DNA of 64,000 nt, taken from NCBI GenBank assembly GCA_040219085.1, contig JAVJTC010000017.1, positions 1 to 64,000 of the forward strand, in the 5' to 3' direction. Shown here one piece after another: positions 56,542 to 64,000 of this stretch (within the stretch, counting starts at the first letter, position 1; each line of letters begins with the position of its first letter). Under the pieces are notes generated by a model that was given only the letters and a program-made list of their open reading frames with translations, ran no database searches and was not told where the DNA came from. Source of the stretch: Acidimicrobiales bacterium (GTDB lineage: Bacteria; Actinomycetota; Acidimicrobiia; Acidimicrobiales; JAVJTC01). A program made the translations under genes and the position numbers.

Positions 56542-57360
56542 CGCCAGATCGGTCAGGGTGAGCCCGTAGGTCTCCTGGAGTCGCACCGGCCCGACGAAGG
56601 AGCCGGCGGTCGTGTCCGTGGCCTCGTCCCATCGCAGGATCATCCGGTCCTCCGTCGCGATCCACAGATCGGTGGTCGTTCCGCCGGTCGGGTCGTCGGT
56701 GGGCGACTCGATGACCATGTCGAGGTGCACGTGCACGGCCTCGACGGCCTCTCCGCCCACGTCGACCGTTTCCAGTCCCCGCACGGACACCGTGAAGACC
56801 TCGTCGAAGGTGCCCTCGGCGCAGCGGCCGGACCACGTGTCGCCCACCGCCGGCTCGGCCGGCACGAGCAGCAGCGGCTCTTCACAAGTGAGGTCACGCC
56901 GGTCGTCCTGACCGAAGAACTTGTGGAAGGTCGTGTAGCCGGTGGCGACCAGAGCCCCCTCGTCGTCGCACAGCTGCCAATCTTCGTAGCGCTCCACGAG
57001 TGCGTCCCAGCGCACCCGCACCCCGCACCCCGCCGAGCTCACGGTGATGGTGGTCGTGGCCGGGTAGTCGTGGGTGGTGCCGCCGAGCGCGTCGACGGAC
57101 TCGTCTCCGGTGGTCGCGTACACGTAGACACCCGGTGCCGGAAGGTGACCGGCCGAACGCTCGGCTTCAGCCTGGGCCTCGCGGAAGGACTCGACCACGT
57201 CGTCCACGGCGACCGGGGTGGTCGAATCGTCGTAGATGAGACCGAAGATGATGTAGATGGCGGCAGCGACCACGACGAGAACCGCAGCGGTCCATGCGAC
57301 GACCTTGCGGACCCGGCGGGGCTTCTTCTCGCCGTCCTGTTCGCCCAGTTCCTCGTCCAC
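56530..57360 (-). CDS. Membrane-anchored extracytoplasmic protein of unknown function
   Basis: A 276-residue protein: charged cytoplasmic N-terminus (EKKPRRVRK), one helix at about residues 20-42, and a soluble outer domain of about 230 residues with four or more cysteines (AGCGVRV, LCDDEG, LTCEEP, GRCAEG) that could form two disulfides. VYVYATTGDESVDALGG and the later WIATEDRMILRWDE recall LolA/LppX-like or DUF-type lipid-binding folds of actinobacteria, but no family is claimed. The GTG at 57360 has GGGGGGAG just upstream, hence a ribosome-site-led start. Divergent from menB. Confidence 0.65.
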   Translation of the reverse strand: MDEELGEQDGEKKPRRVRKVVAWTAAVLVVVAAAIYIIFGLIYDDSTTPVAVDDVVESFREAQAEAERSAGHLPAPGVYVYATTGDESVDALGGTTHDYPATTTITVSSAGCGVRVRWDALVERYEDWQLCDDEGALVATGYTTFHKFFGQDDRRDLTCEEPLLLVPAEPAVGDTWSGRCAEGTFDEVFTVSVRGLETVDVGGEAVEAVHVHLDMVIESPTDDPTGGTTTDLWIATEDRMILRWDEATDTTAGSFVGPVRLQETYGLTLTDLAPRA

Positions 57361-57454
57361 GTCTCCCCCCGTGAGCCGAGACGGTCCGTTGCGGCACCGG
57401 CGCCGCCGACAGGTGGCCGTCAGGCTCCACTCACAACCGTACCCGCCACGGTCC

Positions 57455-57460
57455 TAGGGT
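57455..57460 (+). promoter_or_regulatory. -10 box TAGGGT of menB
   Basis: TAGGGT ends 8 nt before the ATG at 57469. Confidence 0.55.
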
Positions 57461-57468
57461 GACCGACC

Positions 57469-58368
57469 ATGGTTTCAGAGATCTTCGACGAGTCGGCGTG
57501 GACCGAGGTCCCCGGATTCGACTTCAACGACATCACCTACCACCGCTCGGTCGACTCCGGCACGGTGCGGGTCGCGTTCGACCGACCCGAGGTTCGCAAC
57601 GCGTTCCGGCCCGCCACGGTGGACGAGCTGTACCGCGCGCTCGACCATGCCCGTCAGAGCTCGGACGTCGGCTGTGTGCTGCTCACCGGCAACGGGCCGT
57701 CGCCCCGCGACGGCGGCTGGGCGTTCTGTTCGGGCGGCGACCAGCGGATCCGTGGCCGCGACGGCTACCGCTACGCGGGCGGTGACACCGCGGAGACGAT
57801 CGACCCGGCCCGCACCGGACGTCTCCACATCCTCGAGGTCCAGCGGCTGATCCGTTTCATGCCGAAGGTGGTCATCTGCGTGGTCCCCGGTTGGGCGGCC
57901 GGCGGCGGCCACAGCCTGCACGTCATCGCCGACATGACGATCGCATCCCGCGAACACGCCCGCTTCAAGCAGACCGACGCGGACGTGGCGAGCTTCGACG
58001 CCGGGTTCGGCTCCGCCTACCTCGCCCGCCAGGTGGGCCAGAAGCGAGCCCGGGAGATCTTCTTCCTCGGCCTCGAATACGACGCGCAGGAGGCCCACGA
58101 GATGGGGATGGTGAACGCCGTGGTCCCCCACACGGAGCTGGAGGCGTTCGCGCTGGACTGGGGCCGGCGGATCAACGGCAAGTCACCGACGGCGCAGCGG
58201 ATGCTCAAGTTCGCGTTCAACATGATCGACGACGGACTCGTCGGCCAGCAGGTCTTCGCCGGCGAGGCCACCCGCCTCGCCTACGGCACCGACGAGGCCG
58301 CCGAGGGGCGCGACTCCTTCGTCGAGAAGCGCGACCCCGACTGGTCCGACTACCCCTGGCACTTCTGA
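57469..58368 (+). CDS. menB: 1,4-dihydroxy-2-naphthoyl-CoA synthase
   Basis: A 299-residue crotonase-fold enzyme that closes the second ring of menaquinone. FCSGGDQRIRG is the MenB-specific oxyanion segment, VVPGWAAGGGHSLHV replaces the hydratase Glu by Gly as in all MenB, and QTDADVASFDAGFGSAYLA carries the catalytic Asp. The C-terminal DYPWHF brings the conserved Tyr into the neighbouring active site. Length fits the actinobacterial form. Other men genes are not in the window. The mRNA is likely leaderless. Menaquinone is the expected respiratory quinone of this organism. Confidence 0.95.
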   Translation: MVSEIFDESAWTEVPGFDFNDITYHRSVDSGTVRVAFDRPEVRNAFRPATVDELYRALDHARQSSDVGCVLLTGNGPSPRDGGWAFCSGGDQRIRGRDGYRYAGGDTAETIDPARTGRLHILEVQRLIRFMPKVVICVVPGWAAGGGHSLHVIADMTIASREHARFKQTDADVASFDAGFGSAYLARQVGQKRAREIFFLGLEYDAQEAHEMGMVNAVVPHTELEAFALDWGRRINGKSPTAQRMLKFAFNMIDDGLVGQQVFAGEATRLAYGTDEAAEGRDSFVEKRDPDWSDYPWHF

Positions 58369-58465
58369 GATCCACGACATCTTCGATCGATGCCAGTGCC
58401 TTCGCGCTAACAGCGATTCACAGCACCGCATTGGTGGCGCGATCGATACCGTCGCCGTCGCTCTC

Positions 58466-58741
58466 GTGACTCCTCCCCCGATCGCTGCGCCCACGCCGAG
58501 CGCCCCCAACGGGTGGGATGTAGACCGCATCCTGTCGGGCTCGCGTCTGCGGACCCGTCGGAGCTACGCCGCTGTGGCAGTAGGTGAACTGGTCGGCGCC
58601 GGCTTCGGGCTCTTGCCTACGTTCTCGGCGCCCCATTACAGCGTGGTGCTGGGCTCCTACACTGTGGAGCGGGCCGAGCTCCTCATCCAGGCGCTGGGTG
58701 AGATCCGACCGAACCCCCACCATGTGAGGAGGCAACAGTGA
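58466..58741 (+). CDS. Small protein of unknown function, first of an overlapping pair
   Basis: A 91-residue slightly basic protein from GTG 58466. It has a Pro/Ala-rich start, a basic RLRTRRSY patch, a hydrophobic middle (AVAVGELVGAGFGLLP) and an ERAELLIQALGEIRP helix. No match to a known family is recognised. A TACCGT box at 58447-58452 lies 13 nt upstream. Its stop is overlapped by the start of the next gene (GTGA), so the pair is co-translated. Basic-then-acidic small overlapping genes can be a toxin-antitoxin or a protein with its chaperone, but nothing here proves this. Confidence 0.6.
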   Translation: MTPPPIAAPTPSAPNGWDVDRILSGSRLRTRRSYAAVAVGELVGAGFGLLPTFSAPHYSVVLGSYTVERAELLIQALGEIRPNPHHVRRQQ

Positions 58742-59016
58742 GCACACCAGCCGAGATCATGGTCACGCTGCCTGCCGACGTGAACCAGGTCGACGACACA
58801 GGTCTTGTGTGGGCGCTTCTCAGCCATGCGGGCGAACCCGAACGTATTCAGCCGGGAGCGATCATCGTCGCCGGCGATCCCGTTGAGCCGTTCCTGGCCC
58901 GGGTGGTCGACATCGTCGATGGTCCGGGCGACGACTCGATCGTGCATCTCGACGTGCTCGGCGTTCCTGATCAGACGATTGCAGAGCTCCGTCACGCGGG
59001 TCTTCTGACCGCGTAG
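58738..59016 (+). CDS. Small acidic protein of unknown function, second of the pair
   Basis: A 92-residue acidic protein from GTG 58738. TGLVWALLSHAGEPERIQPG, then AIIVAGDPVEPFLARVVDIVDGPG and VHLDVLG suggest a small beta-barrel-like fold with alternating hydrophobic strands. It overlaps the previous gene by 4 nt. No other member is in the window. Unknown role; see the upstream partner. Confidence 0.6.
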   Translation: MSTPAEIMVTLPADVNQVDDTGLVWALLSHAGEPERIQPGAIIVAGDPVEPFLARVVDIVDGPGDDSIVHLDVLGVPDQTIAELRHAGLLTA

Positions 59017-59056
59017 AAGCGCTGCGGACGACCATACGTCGGGCCACCTGGGCCGG

Positions 59057-59842
59057 TCAGTGACTCTCGGCGGAACGGATCGCATCCCGGTCGGCCTCGC
59101 CCGGCGTACCGAGAGCGACGCCGGAGGGCAGTTCGACGTGCAGGTCGTCGCCACCGTCGATGCGCGCACGGCCACGCTCGACGGTCACCTCGAGCACGTG
59201 GCCGCCCTGCGTGCGGTCTTCGGACAGGAAGTGCATGTGATAGCCGGGGACCTCGACGCCGGCGACGCGGTCGGGGAACCGGAACCCCACCAGCGCACCG
59301 GTCGCAGATGCGACCGCCCATTCGGTCTGTTGTCGGGTCACCTCGACCAGGGAGGGGAACGGGGGCGACTGTGCCGGGACGCTGCGCAACCGGAGGTCGC
59401 TGAAATCCCCGTCGACCCTGAACGCCGAAAATGACCGACTCTGCGATGCCGAGTCCAGCTGTTCCACCAGCGCGTCGAACGGCAGTGGGCCGTCCAGGAG
59501 CGTGTCCACCGATGGCGAGAACCTGCACACGACGGCGAACGGGGTGCGGGTCTCATCGGGGACGGCTCTGACGACACCCTCTGCGTCGATCACGAACGCC
59601 TCCCCGTCGAGGATCACCATCTCACCGTCGAGGCGGTCGATGGTCCCGATGCCGAGGTCTCCGTGGCGGAGCAACTGCGCGATCGACATGTCGCCCTCGA
59701 ACATGCCCTCCATGAGCGCGTTGATCGTGCTGGTCTGGAAGGCGACGTGCTCGACCGACGGGTCGTGCTGGAAGTCGACGCCACTCAGCGCCCGCAGGTG
59801 CAGCGCGCCCACCATGGCGTGATCGACGATGTCCCGTGTCAT
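59057..59842 (-). CDS. budA: Alpha-acetolactate decarboxylase
   Basis: A 261-residue enzyme that converts acetolactate to acetoin, either in fermentation or to drain acetolactate and balance branched-chain amino acid synthesis. GDLGIGTIDRLDGEMVILDG near residues 67-86 is the family signature, the zinc-binding histidines are in GYHMHFLSEDRTQGGH, and an acid Glu is in LEVTVE. The ATG at 59842 (MTRDIVDHAM) is preferred; a frame to 60205 exists but overlaps the next gene. A TACTGT box lies 6 nt upstream, so a leaderless start is likely. Confidence 0.92.
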   Translation of the reverse strand: MTRDIVDHAMVGALHLRALSGVDFQHDPSVEHVAFQTSTINALMEGMFEGDMSIAQLLRHGDLGIGTIDRLDGEMVILDGEAFVIDAEGVVRAVPDETRTPFAVVCRFSPSVDTLLDGPLPFDALVEQLDSASQSRSFSAFRVDGDFSDLRLRSVPAQSPPFPSLVEVTRQQTEWAVASATGALVGFRFPDRVAGVEVPGYHMHFLSEDRTQGGHVLEVTVERGRARIDGGDDLHVELPSGVALGTPGEADRDAIRSAESH

Positions 59843-59848
59843 CGACCC

Positions 59849-59854
59849 ACAGTA
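59849..59854 (-). promoter_or_regulatory. -10 box TACTGT of budA
   Basis: Minus-strand TACTGT ends 6 nt before the ATG at 59842. Confidence 0.5.
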
Positions 59855-59889
59855 GGTGAGGGCCGGGACCGCAACCCCGATGAGACCGC

Positions 59890-60396
59890 TCAGCCGATGG
59901 GGACCGCTCGAGTTCCGAGAGCTTCGATGAGCGCGTCCGAGCTCGCTGCGAAGGGCCCCCGCTCCCCGTTCTTCTTCACCACGACCTGCGAGTCGACCAT
60001 CCACCGGCCGTCGGGGAGGTCGATCACGAAGTAGCGGATCCCGTGCCCACTCTGCGACGTGTCGTCGAGGTGGTGCACGGTGACCTCGCCAATAGGCGCT
60101 TCGGCCTCGACCTCCTTCACCCGCTCCTTCCAACCGCTGAGGTGGAGGACGCGAAACGTCGACGGGGACACGGCGAACGCGCGGGCGTGTCCGGGAACCC
60201 CCCACATGTCGGACAGATCACGGCCGAGCGCCCGGGCCGGGAGCCGCAGGTCCGCGACCGAGACGGACCCGGAGACCTCCGTACCGGGATTGACGACGCT
60301 GATCGTGATCACCCGGGTGAAGGCATCGAGTGTGTCCCCGCGCTCGTTGCGCAGCCAGTCGCGGACGTTCGCTTCGACCTTGGCGGGCTTGGGCAC
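59890..60396 (-). CDS. Hypothetical protein, about 168 residues
   Basis: A 168-residue soluble protein; no signal peptide or helix spans. Two half-domains are seen: residues 1-95 with ISVVNPGTEVSGSVSVADL, and 96-168 with GIRYFVIDLPDGRWMVDSQVVVKK, which reads as paired beta strands. The GTG at 60396 follows AGGAG at about 8 nt. It lies 47 bp upstream of budA and 45 bp downstream of another unassigned gene, all in one direction. Not assigned to any family. Confidence 0.7.
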   Translation of the reverse strand: MPKPAKVEANVRDWLRNERGDTLDAFTRVITISVVNPGTEVSGSVSVADLRLPARALGRDLSDMWGVPGHARAFAVSPSTFRVLHLSGWKERVKEVEAEAPIGEVTVHHLDDTSQSGHGIRYFVIDLPDGRWMVDSQVVVKKNGERGPFAASSDALIEALGTRAVPIG

Positions 60397-60441
60397 GTGG
60401 TCGCTCCTGTTCTCCGGGACGGCTACGCGGTTCCCGTCGTC

Positions 60442-60939
60442 CTACCGGCCCGTGAGTTCGGTGAACTTCTCTGCGAAGGGGCCGGGACCGGCTGTCTTCA
60501 CGACGTCGAAGTCCACCGAGGTCCCGTCGACGAAGGTGATCAGCATCTTGCCGGCGAGCTTGCCCTGGTCGAGTTCGATCGACTGGATCTGGTCGAGCGG
60601 AATCGACGCGTTCAGCCCCTTGGGCCGCCCGGACAAGGCGCTATGCCCGAACACGAGAAGACGCTGGGCCGAGAGGCCGAGCACCGCCTTGCCCGCCGGG
60701 ATCTCGACGGTGATGCCCTCGCCCCTCTGCTGCTCGGAGTCCTTGAGACGCTTGTTCGCCAGTGCCTCACCGGCCACCGCGCCGACCGCACCACCCACGG
60801 CGCCCCAGGCGACCTGCCGGCGGATCGCGCCCGGCGGCTGCCCGAACGTCGAAGCGAGCACCTGTTCGCCGGGCTCGAGATCATCGGCGCAGTGTTTGTG
60901 GATCTTCTTTACGAAGTCGATCATCGCCATTGCGGTCAT
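60442..60939 (-). CDS. PH-domain-like small protein with glycine zipper
   Basis: A 165-residue protein. VAWGAVGGAVGAVAGEALA (about residues 44-62) is a glycine-zipper-like hydrophobic stretch; afterwards LGLSAQRLLVFGHSALSGRPKG and IPLDQIQSIELDQGKLAGKM form the beta strands of a bacterial PH/GRAM-type domain that usually binds lipid or oligomerises at membranes. The start may be ATG 60939 or ATG 60930; AAGGG is 9 nt before the latter. No conserved catalytic residues. Lies in the gene line with the next hypothetical and budA. Confidence 0.7.
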   Translation of the reverse strand: MTAMAMIDFVKKIHKHCADDLEPGEQVLASTFGQPPGAIRRQVAWGAVGGAVGAVAGEALANKRLKDSEQQRGEGITVEIPAGKAVLGLSAQRLLVFGHSALSGRPKGLNASIPLDQIQSIELDQGKLAGKMLITFVDGTSVDFDVVKTAGPGPFAEKFTELTGR

Positions 60940-60988
60940 CCCTTGTCGAAGTCACCAGGATTGTGTCACGCAAGGGCCGCTCGCAGCG

Positions 60989-61372
60989 TCACGCTGCGGC
61001 GACGACGGCGATCTCCACCTTCCAGACCGGCCGGGCGAGTTCAGGCACGGTGACGAGCGTGGACGCGGCGAGGTGGCCGTCGAGCGCCCGGTCCCGGGCC
61101 GCCATGACGACGGCGAGGTCGTTGCCGGCGACGACGTAGGTCGTGACCGAGACGATGTCGGCGACGACCATCCCCGCCGCGGCGAGGATGGTCGTGATGT
61201 TCTCCCAGACGAGGTCGGCCTGGTCGGCGAGGTCGTCGGGGACCGTCCCGTCGGACCGGGCCGGCACCACCCCGGAGGTGTGCACCATCCGCGCTGCGCC
61301 CACTGACAACACGCCGTGGGCGTAGGCCGACGCCGGCGCAGCGAGGCCGTCCGGACGGATCTCGCGGTTCAA
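60989..61372 (-). CDS. RidA family protein (enamine/imine deaminase)
   Basis: A 127-residue YjgF/YER057c/UK114 protein. The fold is complete, with HTSGVVPARSDGTVPDDLADQ and NITTILAAAGMVVADIVSVT. Near the C-terminus LVTVPELARPVWKVEIAVVA keeps the usual position of the substrate-binding region, but the arginine of RidA (R105 in E. coli) reads as ARPVWK, present as Arg one residue before Pro. Archetypal RidA hydrolyses 2-aminoacrylate made by PLP enzymes such as threonine dehydratase. The ATG overlaps the methionine aminopeptidase stop (ATGA), so the two genes are coupled. Confidence 0.88.
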   Translation of the reverse strand: MNREIRPDGLAAPASAYAHGVLSVGAARMVHTSGVVPARSDGTVPDDLADQADLVWENITTILAAAGMVVADIVSVTTYVVAGNDLAVVMAARDRALDGHLAASTLVTVPELARPVWKVEIAVVAAA

Positions 61373-62316
61373 CCCCTGGTCTCCGTGAGCGCGGTGGCGT
61401 AGCGGTCGTGGGCGCAGGTTCCGTCACCTGTGACGGTGAGGATGTCGACACCGTCGTGCGTGACGAGCAGCGTGTGTTCGAACTGGGCGCTGCGGCAACC
61501 GTCGTCGGTCGCCGCCGTCCAGTCGTCATCCCAGACGTGCAGGTGGCGGGTACCGAGGTTGAGCATCGGCTCGATCGTGAAGGTCATCCCCTCCTCCATC
61601 GGCGTGCGCAGTCGCGGCTCGTGGTAGTGCGGAATCTGGATCGACGTGTGGAACTCGGTGCCGATGCCGTGGCCGATGAACTCACGCACCACCGACAGAC
61701 CGGCGCGGCGGGCGTGTGGCTCGATGACCTTGCCGATCGCGCTGAGCGGGACACCGGGTTCGACGACGTCGATCGCGGCGTAGAGGGACGCGTGGGTGGC
61801 ACGCACGAGCCTCTCGGAGTCCTCGTCCACATCGCCGACCATCACCGTCGCGGACGTATCCCCGTGGACCCCGTCCAGATAGATGGTCACGTCTACGTTG
61901 ACGATGTCGCCGTCCGCAAGGGGACGGCTGTCGGGGATCCCGTGACAGATGATCTCGTTGACGGACGTACAGACGGACTTGGGGAAGCCCCGGTAGCCGA
62001 GCGGGCTGGGGTAGCCACCCCGGGCGATCGTGGCCTCGTGGACCAGCGCGTCGATCTCGTCGGTGGTGACACCGGGAGCGACGTGGTCAGCCGCGAGGAT
62101 GAGGATCTCGGCGGCGGCCGCACCCGCCCGGCGCATCGCGGCGATCTCCTCCGGCGTGCGCACCGGCGACGACACGGAAGGACCGGGGTCCCCGGTGGCT
62201 GCGTAGGGCGGCCTGGGGATCCCAGCGGGAACGGTACGCTTCGGGCCTATCAGGCCGCGCCTGACCGGGGGGTCCGAGGGGGTGGCGGAGGAGCCCCTCC
62301 GCTTGCGCTTGGCCAT
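61369..62316 (-). CDS. map: Methionine aminopeptidase, type I, with N-terminal extension
   Basis: A 315-residue protease that removes the initiator Met. Metal ligands are Asp in VNVDVTIYLDG, Asp in VHGDTSAT, His in FIGHGIGTEFH, Glu in FTIEPML and Glu in AQFEHTLLV. About 45 extra residues at the N-terminus are basic and Pro-rich (KRKRRGSS, GIPRPPYA), as in actinobacterial MapB, where the PxxP segment is thought to aid ribosome contact. ATG 62316 follows GAGG at about 6 nt. The RidA gene overlaps its stop. Confidence 0.95.
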   Translation of the reverse strand: MAKRKRRGSSATPSDPPVRRGLIGPKRTVPAGIPRPPYAATGDPGPSVSSPVRTPEEIAAMRRAGAAAAEILILAADHVAPGVTTDEIDALVHEATIARGGYPSPLGYRGFPKSVCTSVNEIICHGIPDSRPLADGDIVNVDVTIYLDGVHGDTSATVMVGDVDEDSERLVRATHASLYAAIDVVEPGVPLSAIGKVIEPHARRAGLSVVREFIGHGIGTEFHTSIQIPHYHEPRLRTPMEEGMTFTIEPMLNLGTRHLHVWDDDWTAATDDGCRSAQFEHTLLVTHDGVDILTVTGDGTCAHDRYATALTETRG

Positions 62317-62354
62317 CGTGTACCTCGTGTTCTCGGGCCTGGGTGATGTGATCC

Positions 62355-62375
62355 GCCGGGTCCGGACGACCCGGC
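62355..62375 (-). terminator. Hairpin terminator of the GGDEF-EAL gene
   Basis: GCCGGGTC (62355-62362) and GACCCGGC (62368-62375) pair perfectly around a 5-nt loop, 17 bp past the stop at 62392. Confidence 0.7.
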
Positions 62376-62391
62376 ACCCGTTGCTTCGACG

Positions 62392-64000
62392 CTACCGCTC
62401 AGCCGGTTCGGGGCCTCGGTCCACCTCGGCCCGGAGCAACCGCTGGATCTCAGCGGCGGACACCGCGGGACCGAACAGGAAGCCCTGGCCGCGCCGACAC
62501 CCCATCGAAACGAGGGTCTCGGCCTGGGCGGCGGATTCGATCCCCTCGGCCGAGACCTCCATCCCGAGCGACGTCGCGAGGCCGATGATCGCCTCGACGA
62601 TGGCGCGGTCGTAGGGGTCGTCGACGACGTCGGTCACGAAAGACCGGTCGATCTTCAAGAGGTCGACGGGGAAGGACTTCACGTAGGTGAATCCGCCGTA
62701 CCCGGTGCCGAAGTCGTCGATCGCAACGCTCCCACCACGTGCCCGGATGGACTCCAGCACGACCCGGGCGGTGTCGGGCTCGGCGAGAAGAGCCGTCTCC
62801 GTCAACTCGATGCACAGGAGCCGCAGCGACGGTGCGGCTCCGTTCAACTCGTCGAGCAGGTGCAACAGATCATCGGGCGCCGCGAGCTGCACGGCCGAGA
62901 GGTTGACGCGGCACTGGAAGTCCGGCGGGAGATCGGTCCACGCCGCGAGATCCTCCCACGTGCGACGCAGCGCGTACTCGCCGATGTCGACGAGCAGTCC
63001 GCTGTCCTCTGCGATCTCCACGAAGTCCGCGGCGCCGAGTCGGCCGCGTTCGGGGTGGTCCCAACGGACCAGCGCCTCGACACCGACCAGGCGGCCGGTC
63101 GCGAGGTCCACCTCGGGCTGGTACACGACGACCAGCTCGTCGCGTCCAACGGCGCCGCGGAGATCCGTCTCCAACATCGAGCGGAGGCCGAGCCGGGCTT
63201 CGAGCGCGTCGTCGTGGAAGACGACCCGGTTGCGCCCCGCCTCTTTCGCCGCGTACATCGCGAGGTCCGCCGCGTGCACGAGCTCGGGCGCCTTCACCTC
63301 CGCTGTGGCCACGGCGACGCCGATGCTCACCGAGGTGAGGACCTCCTTCGAGCCGATCTCCATCGGTTCCTCGAGCATGACGCGCAGCCGCTCCGCCCCG
63401 GCGGCCACAGCCCCGACGCCACCGGACACCTCGAGATAGACGAGAAACTCGTCACCCCCGACACGGGCGATGAGTCCGGGCTGCGCCACCGCCTCCCGCA
63501 GCCGACCGGCCACACGGCTCAGGACCTCGTCCCCGACGAGGTGACCCATCGAGTCGTTGATGTGCTTGAACCTGTCCAGATCGACGAACAGCAGTGCCCC
63601 GGCACCTTCCGACGACGCCGCCAACCGCTCCGCGAGCCGGTCCGCGAAGGCGGTCCGGTTGAGCAGACCGGTCAACGAGTCGCGGCGGGCGGCCCGCTCG
63701 AGCTGCAACTCGACCGTCTTGCGGCGCGTCACGTCGAGCGCGTAGAGCGTCACTCCGGTGGGCTCACCGTCCACGTCCACCTCGGGAGCGAACCGCGCCC
63801 AGATCCACCGCGACCCGTCACCGACCCGGATGCGCGTCTCCAACTCGACGATCTCGAGCGACGCGATGCACCCGGCGACGGCCGCCGACCACTGCCCGGG
63901 CGGGTCGGTGACACCGAGCGCCTCGACACCCGCTCCGACGAGGACCTCGTGACCGAGCCCGACCACACCCAGCGAGCGATGGCTCGCGAACCGGATGATG
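62392..64000 (-). CDS. PAS-GGDEF-EAL cyclic-di-GMP protein, N-terminus cut by window edge
   Basis: At least 535 residues; the frame is still open at the right edge (IIRFASHRSLGVVGLGHEV), so the start lies outside. A PAS-like sensor ends at YALDVTRRKTVELQLE. The GGDEF domain has RVGGDEFLVYL intact and DSLTGLLNR, but no RxxD inhibition site. The EAL domain has VEALVRW, NLSAVQL, IELTET, IDDFGTGYGG, KIDRSFV and SAEGIES, that is, all metal and catalytic residues. It could both make and degrade cyclic-di-GMP according to the sensed signal. A GTG at 63966 is an internal codon, not the start. Confidence 0.93.
   Translation of the reverse strand, partial: IIRFASHRSLGVVGLGHEVLVGAGVEALGVTDPPGQWSAAVAGCIASLEIVELETRIRVGDGSRWIWARFAPEVDVDGEPTGVTLYALDVTRRKTVELQLERAARRDSLTGLLNRTAFADRLAERLAASSEGAGALLFVDLDRFKHINDSMGHLVGDEVLSRVAGRLREAVAQPGLIARVGGDEFLVYLEVSGGVGAVAAGAERLRVMLEEPMEIGSKEVLTSVSIGVAVATAEVKAPELVHAADLAMYAAKEAGRNRVVFHDDALEARLGLRSMLETDLRGAVGRDELVVVYQPEVDLATGRLVGVEALVRWDHPERGRLGAADFVEIAEDSGLLVDIGEYALRRTWEDLAAWTDLPPDFQCRVNLSAVQLAAPDDLLHLLDELNGAAPSLRLLCIELTETALLAEPDTARVVLESIRARGGSVAIDDFGTGYGGFTYVKSFPVDLLKIDRSFVTDVVDDPYDRAIVEAIIGLATSLGMEVSAEGIESAAQAETLVSMGCRRGQGFLFGPAVSAAEIQRLLRAEVDRGPEPAER

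Noticed and set aside
1-64000. tRNA or rRNA genes
   Set aside because: Every intergenic stretch was read on both strands for cloverleaf features (GGTTCGA-type T-loops) and rRNA-like blocks; none were convincing.

Overview
The window is about 68% G+C by eye and densely coding. It reads like an actinobacterium, most plausibly of the class Acidimicrobiia; that class is an inference from gene content, not something the sequence proves. The supports are a 13E12-type DUF222/HNH gene, an Rpf-domain protein, an LPXTG surface protein, a ferrochelatase with the C-terminal cysteines of actinobacterial enzymes, Ser/Asp/Gly-rich lipoprotein linkers, and many genes whose only visible signal is a TANNNT -10 box 6-8 nt before the start codon (leaderless mRNAs). 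No rRNA, tRNA, CRISPR array, prophage or insertion sequence was seen.

Layout. 1-9.3 kb: a truncated secreted protein, a crotonase, an LPETG surface protein, an acyl-CoA dehydrogenase, a lipoprotein with threonine dehydratase, a fatty-acid-hydroxylase-like protein with a zinc ribbon, a LigD-type polymerase and a 13E12 HNH gene. 9.3-14.3 kb: a minus-strand operon tldD - tldE-like 1 - tldE-like 2 - uppP. 14.4-19.5 kb: a complete LivFGHMK-type ABC importer. 19.6-23.7 kb: a flippase-like protein coupled to a PAP2 enzyme, then a MarR regulator with its DHA2 exporter. 23.7-31.5 kb: dxs, nfuA, an ABC-F ATPase, a site-2 protease, a crotonase, a glutaredoxin-like protein and a methyltransferase. 31.5-36.3 kb: Rpf-like protein plus two large GT-C-type membrane proteins. 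36.4-42.8 kb: Nei-type glycosylase with ferrochelatase, and a type IIA topoisomerase A-B pair. 42.9-45.9 kb: a lower-G+C island with a polytopic membrane protein, a Tat-leader inositol-oxygenase homologue and a small membrane protein. 46-54 kb: a RecB/Cas4-type nuclease, fpg, a K+ channel, a beta-propeller lipoprotein, selD and a phosphatase. 54-64 kb: PlsY-like protein, MFS, DegV, menB, a two-gene cassette of unknown function, acetolactate decarboxylase, RidA, MetAP and a PAS-GGDEF-EAL protein running off the end.

Most notable: selD has an in-frame TGA exactly where the catalytic Cys/Sec sits, followed by a hairpin at SECIS distance, so it should encode a selenoprotein and naive calling truncates it. 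The inositol-oxygenase homologue keeps all six di-iron ligands but carries a twin-arginine leader. At least fifteen genes look leaderless, including a divergent pair (48651/48675) whose -10 boxes overlap. One TldD is paired with two different TldE-like partners. The site-2 protease appears to start on ATC.
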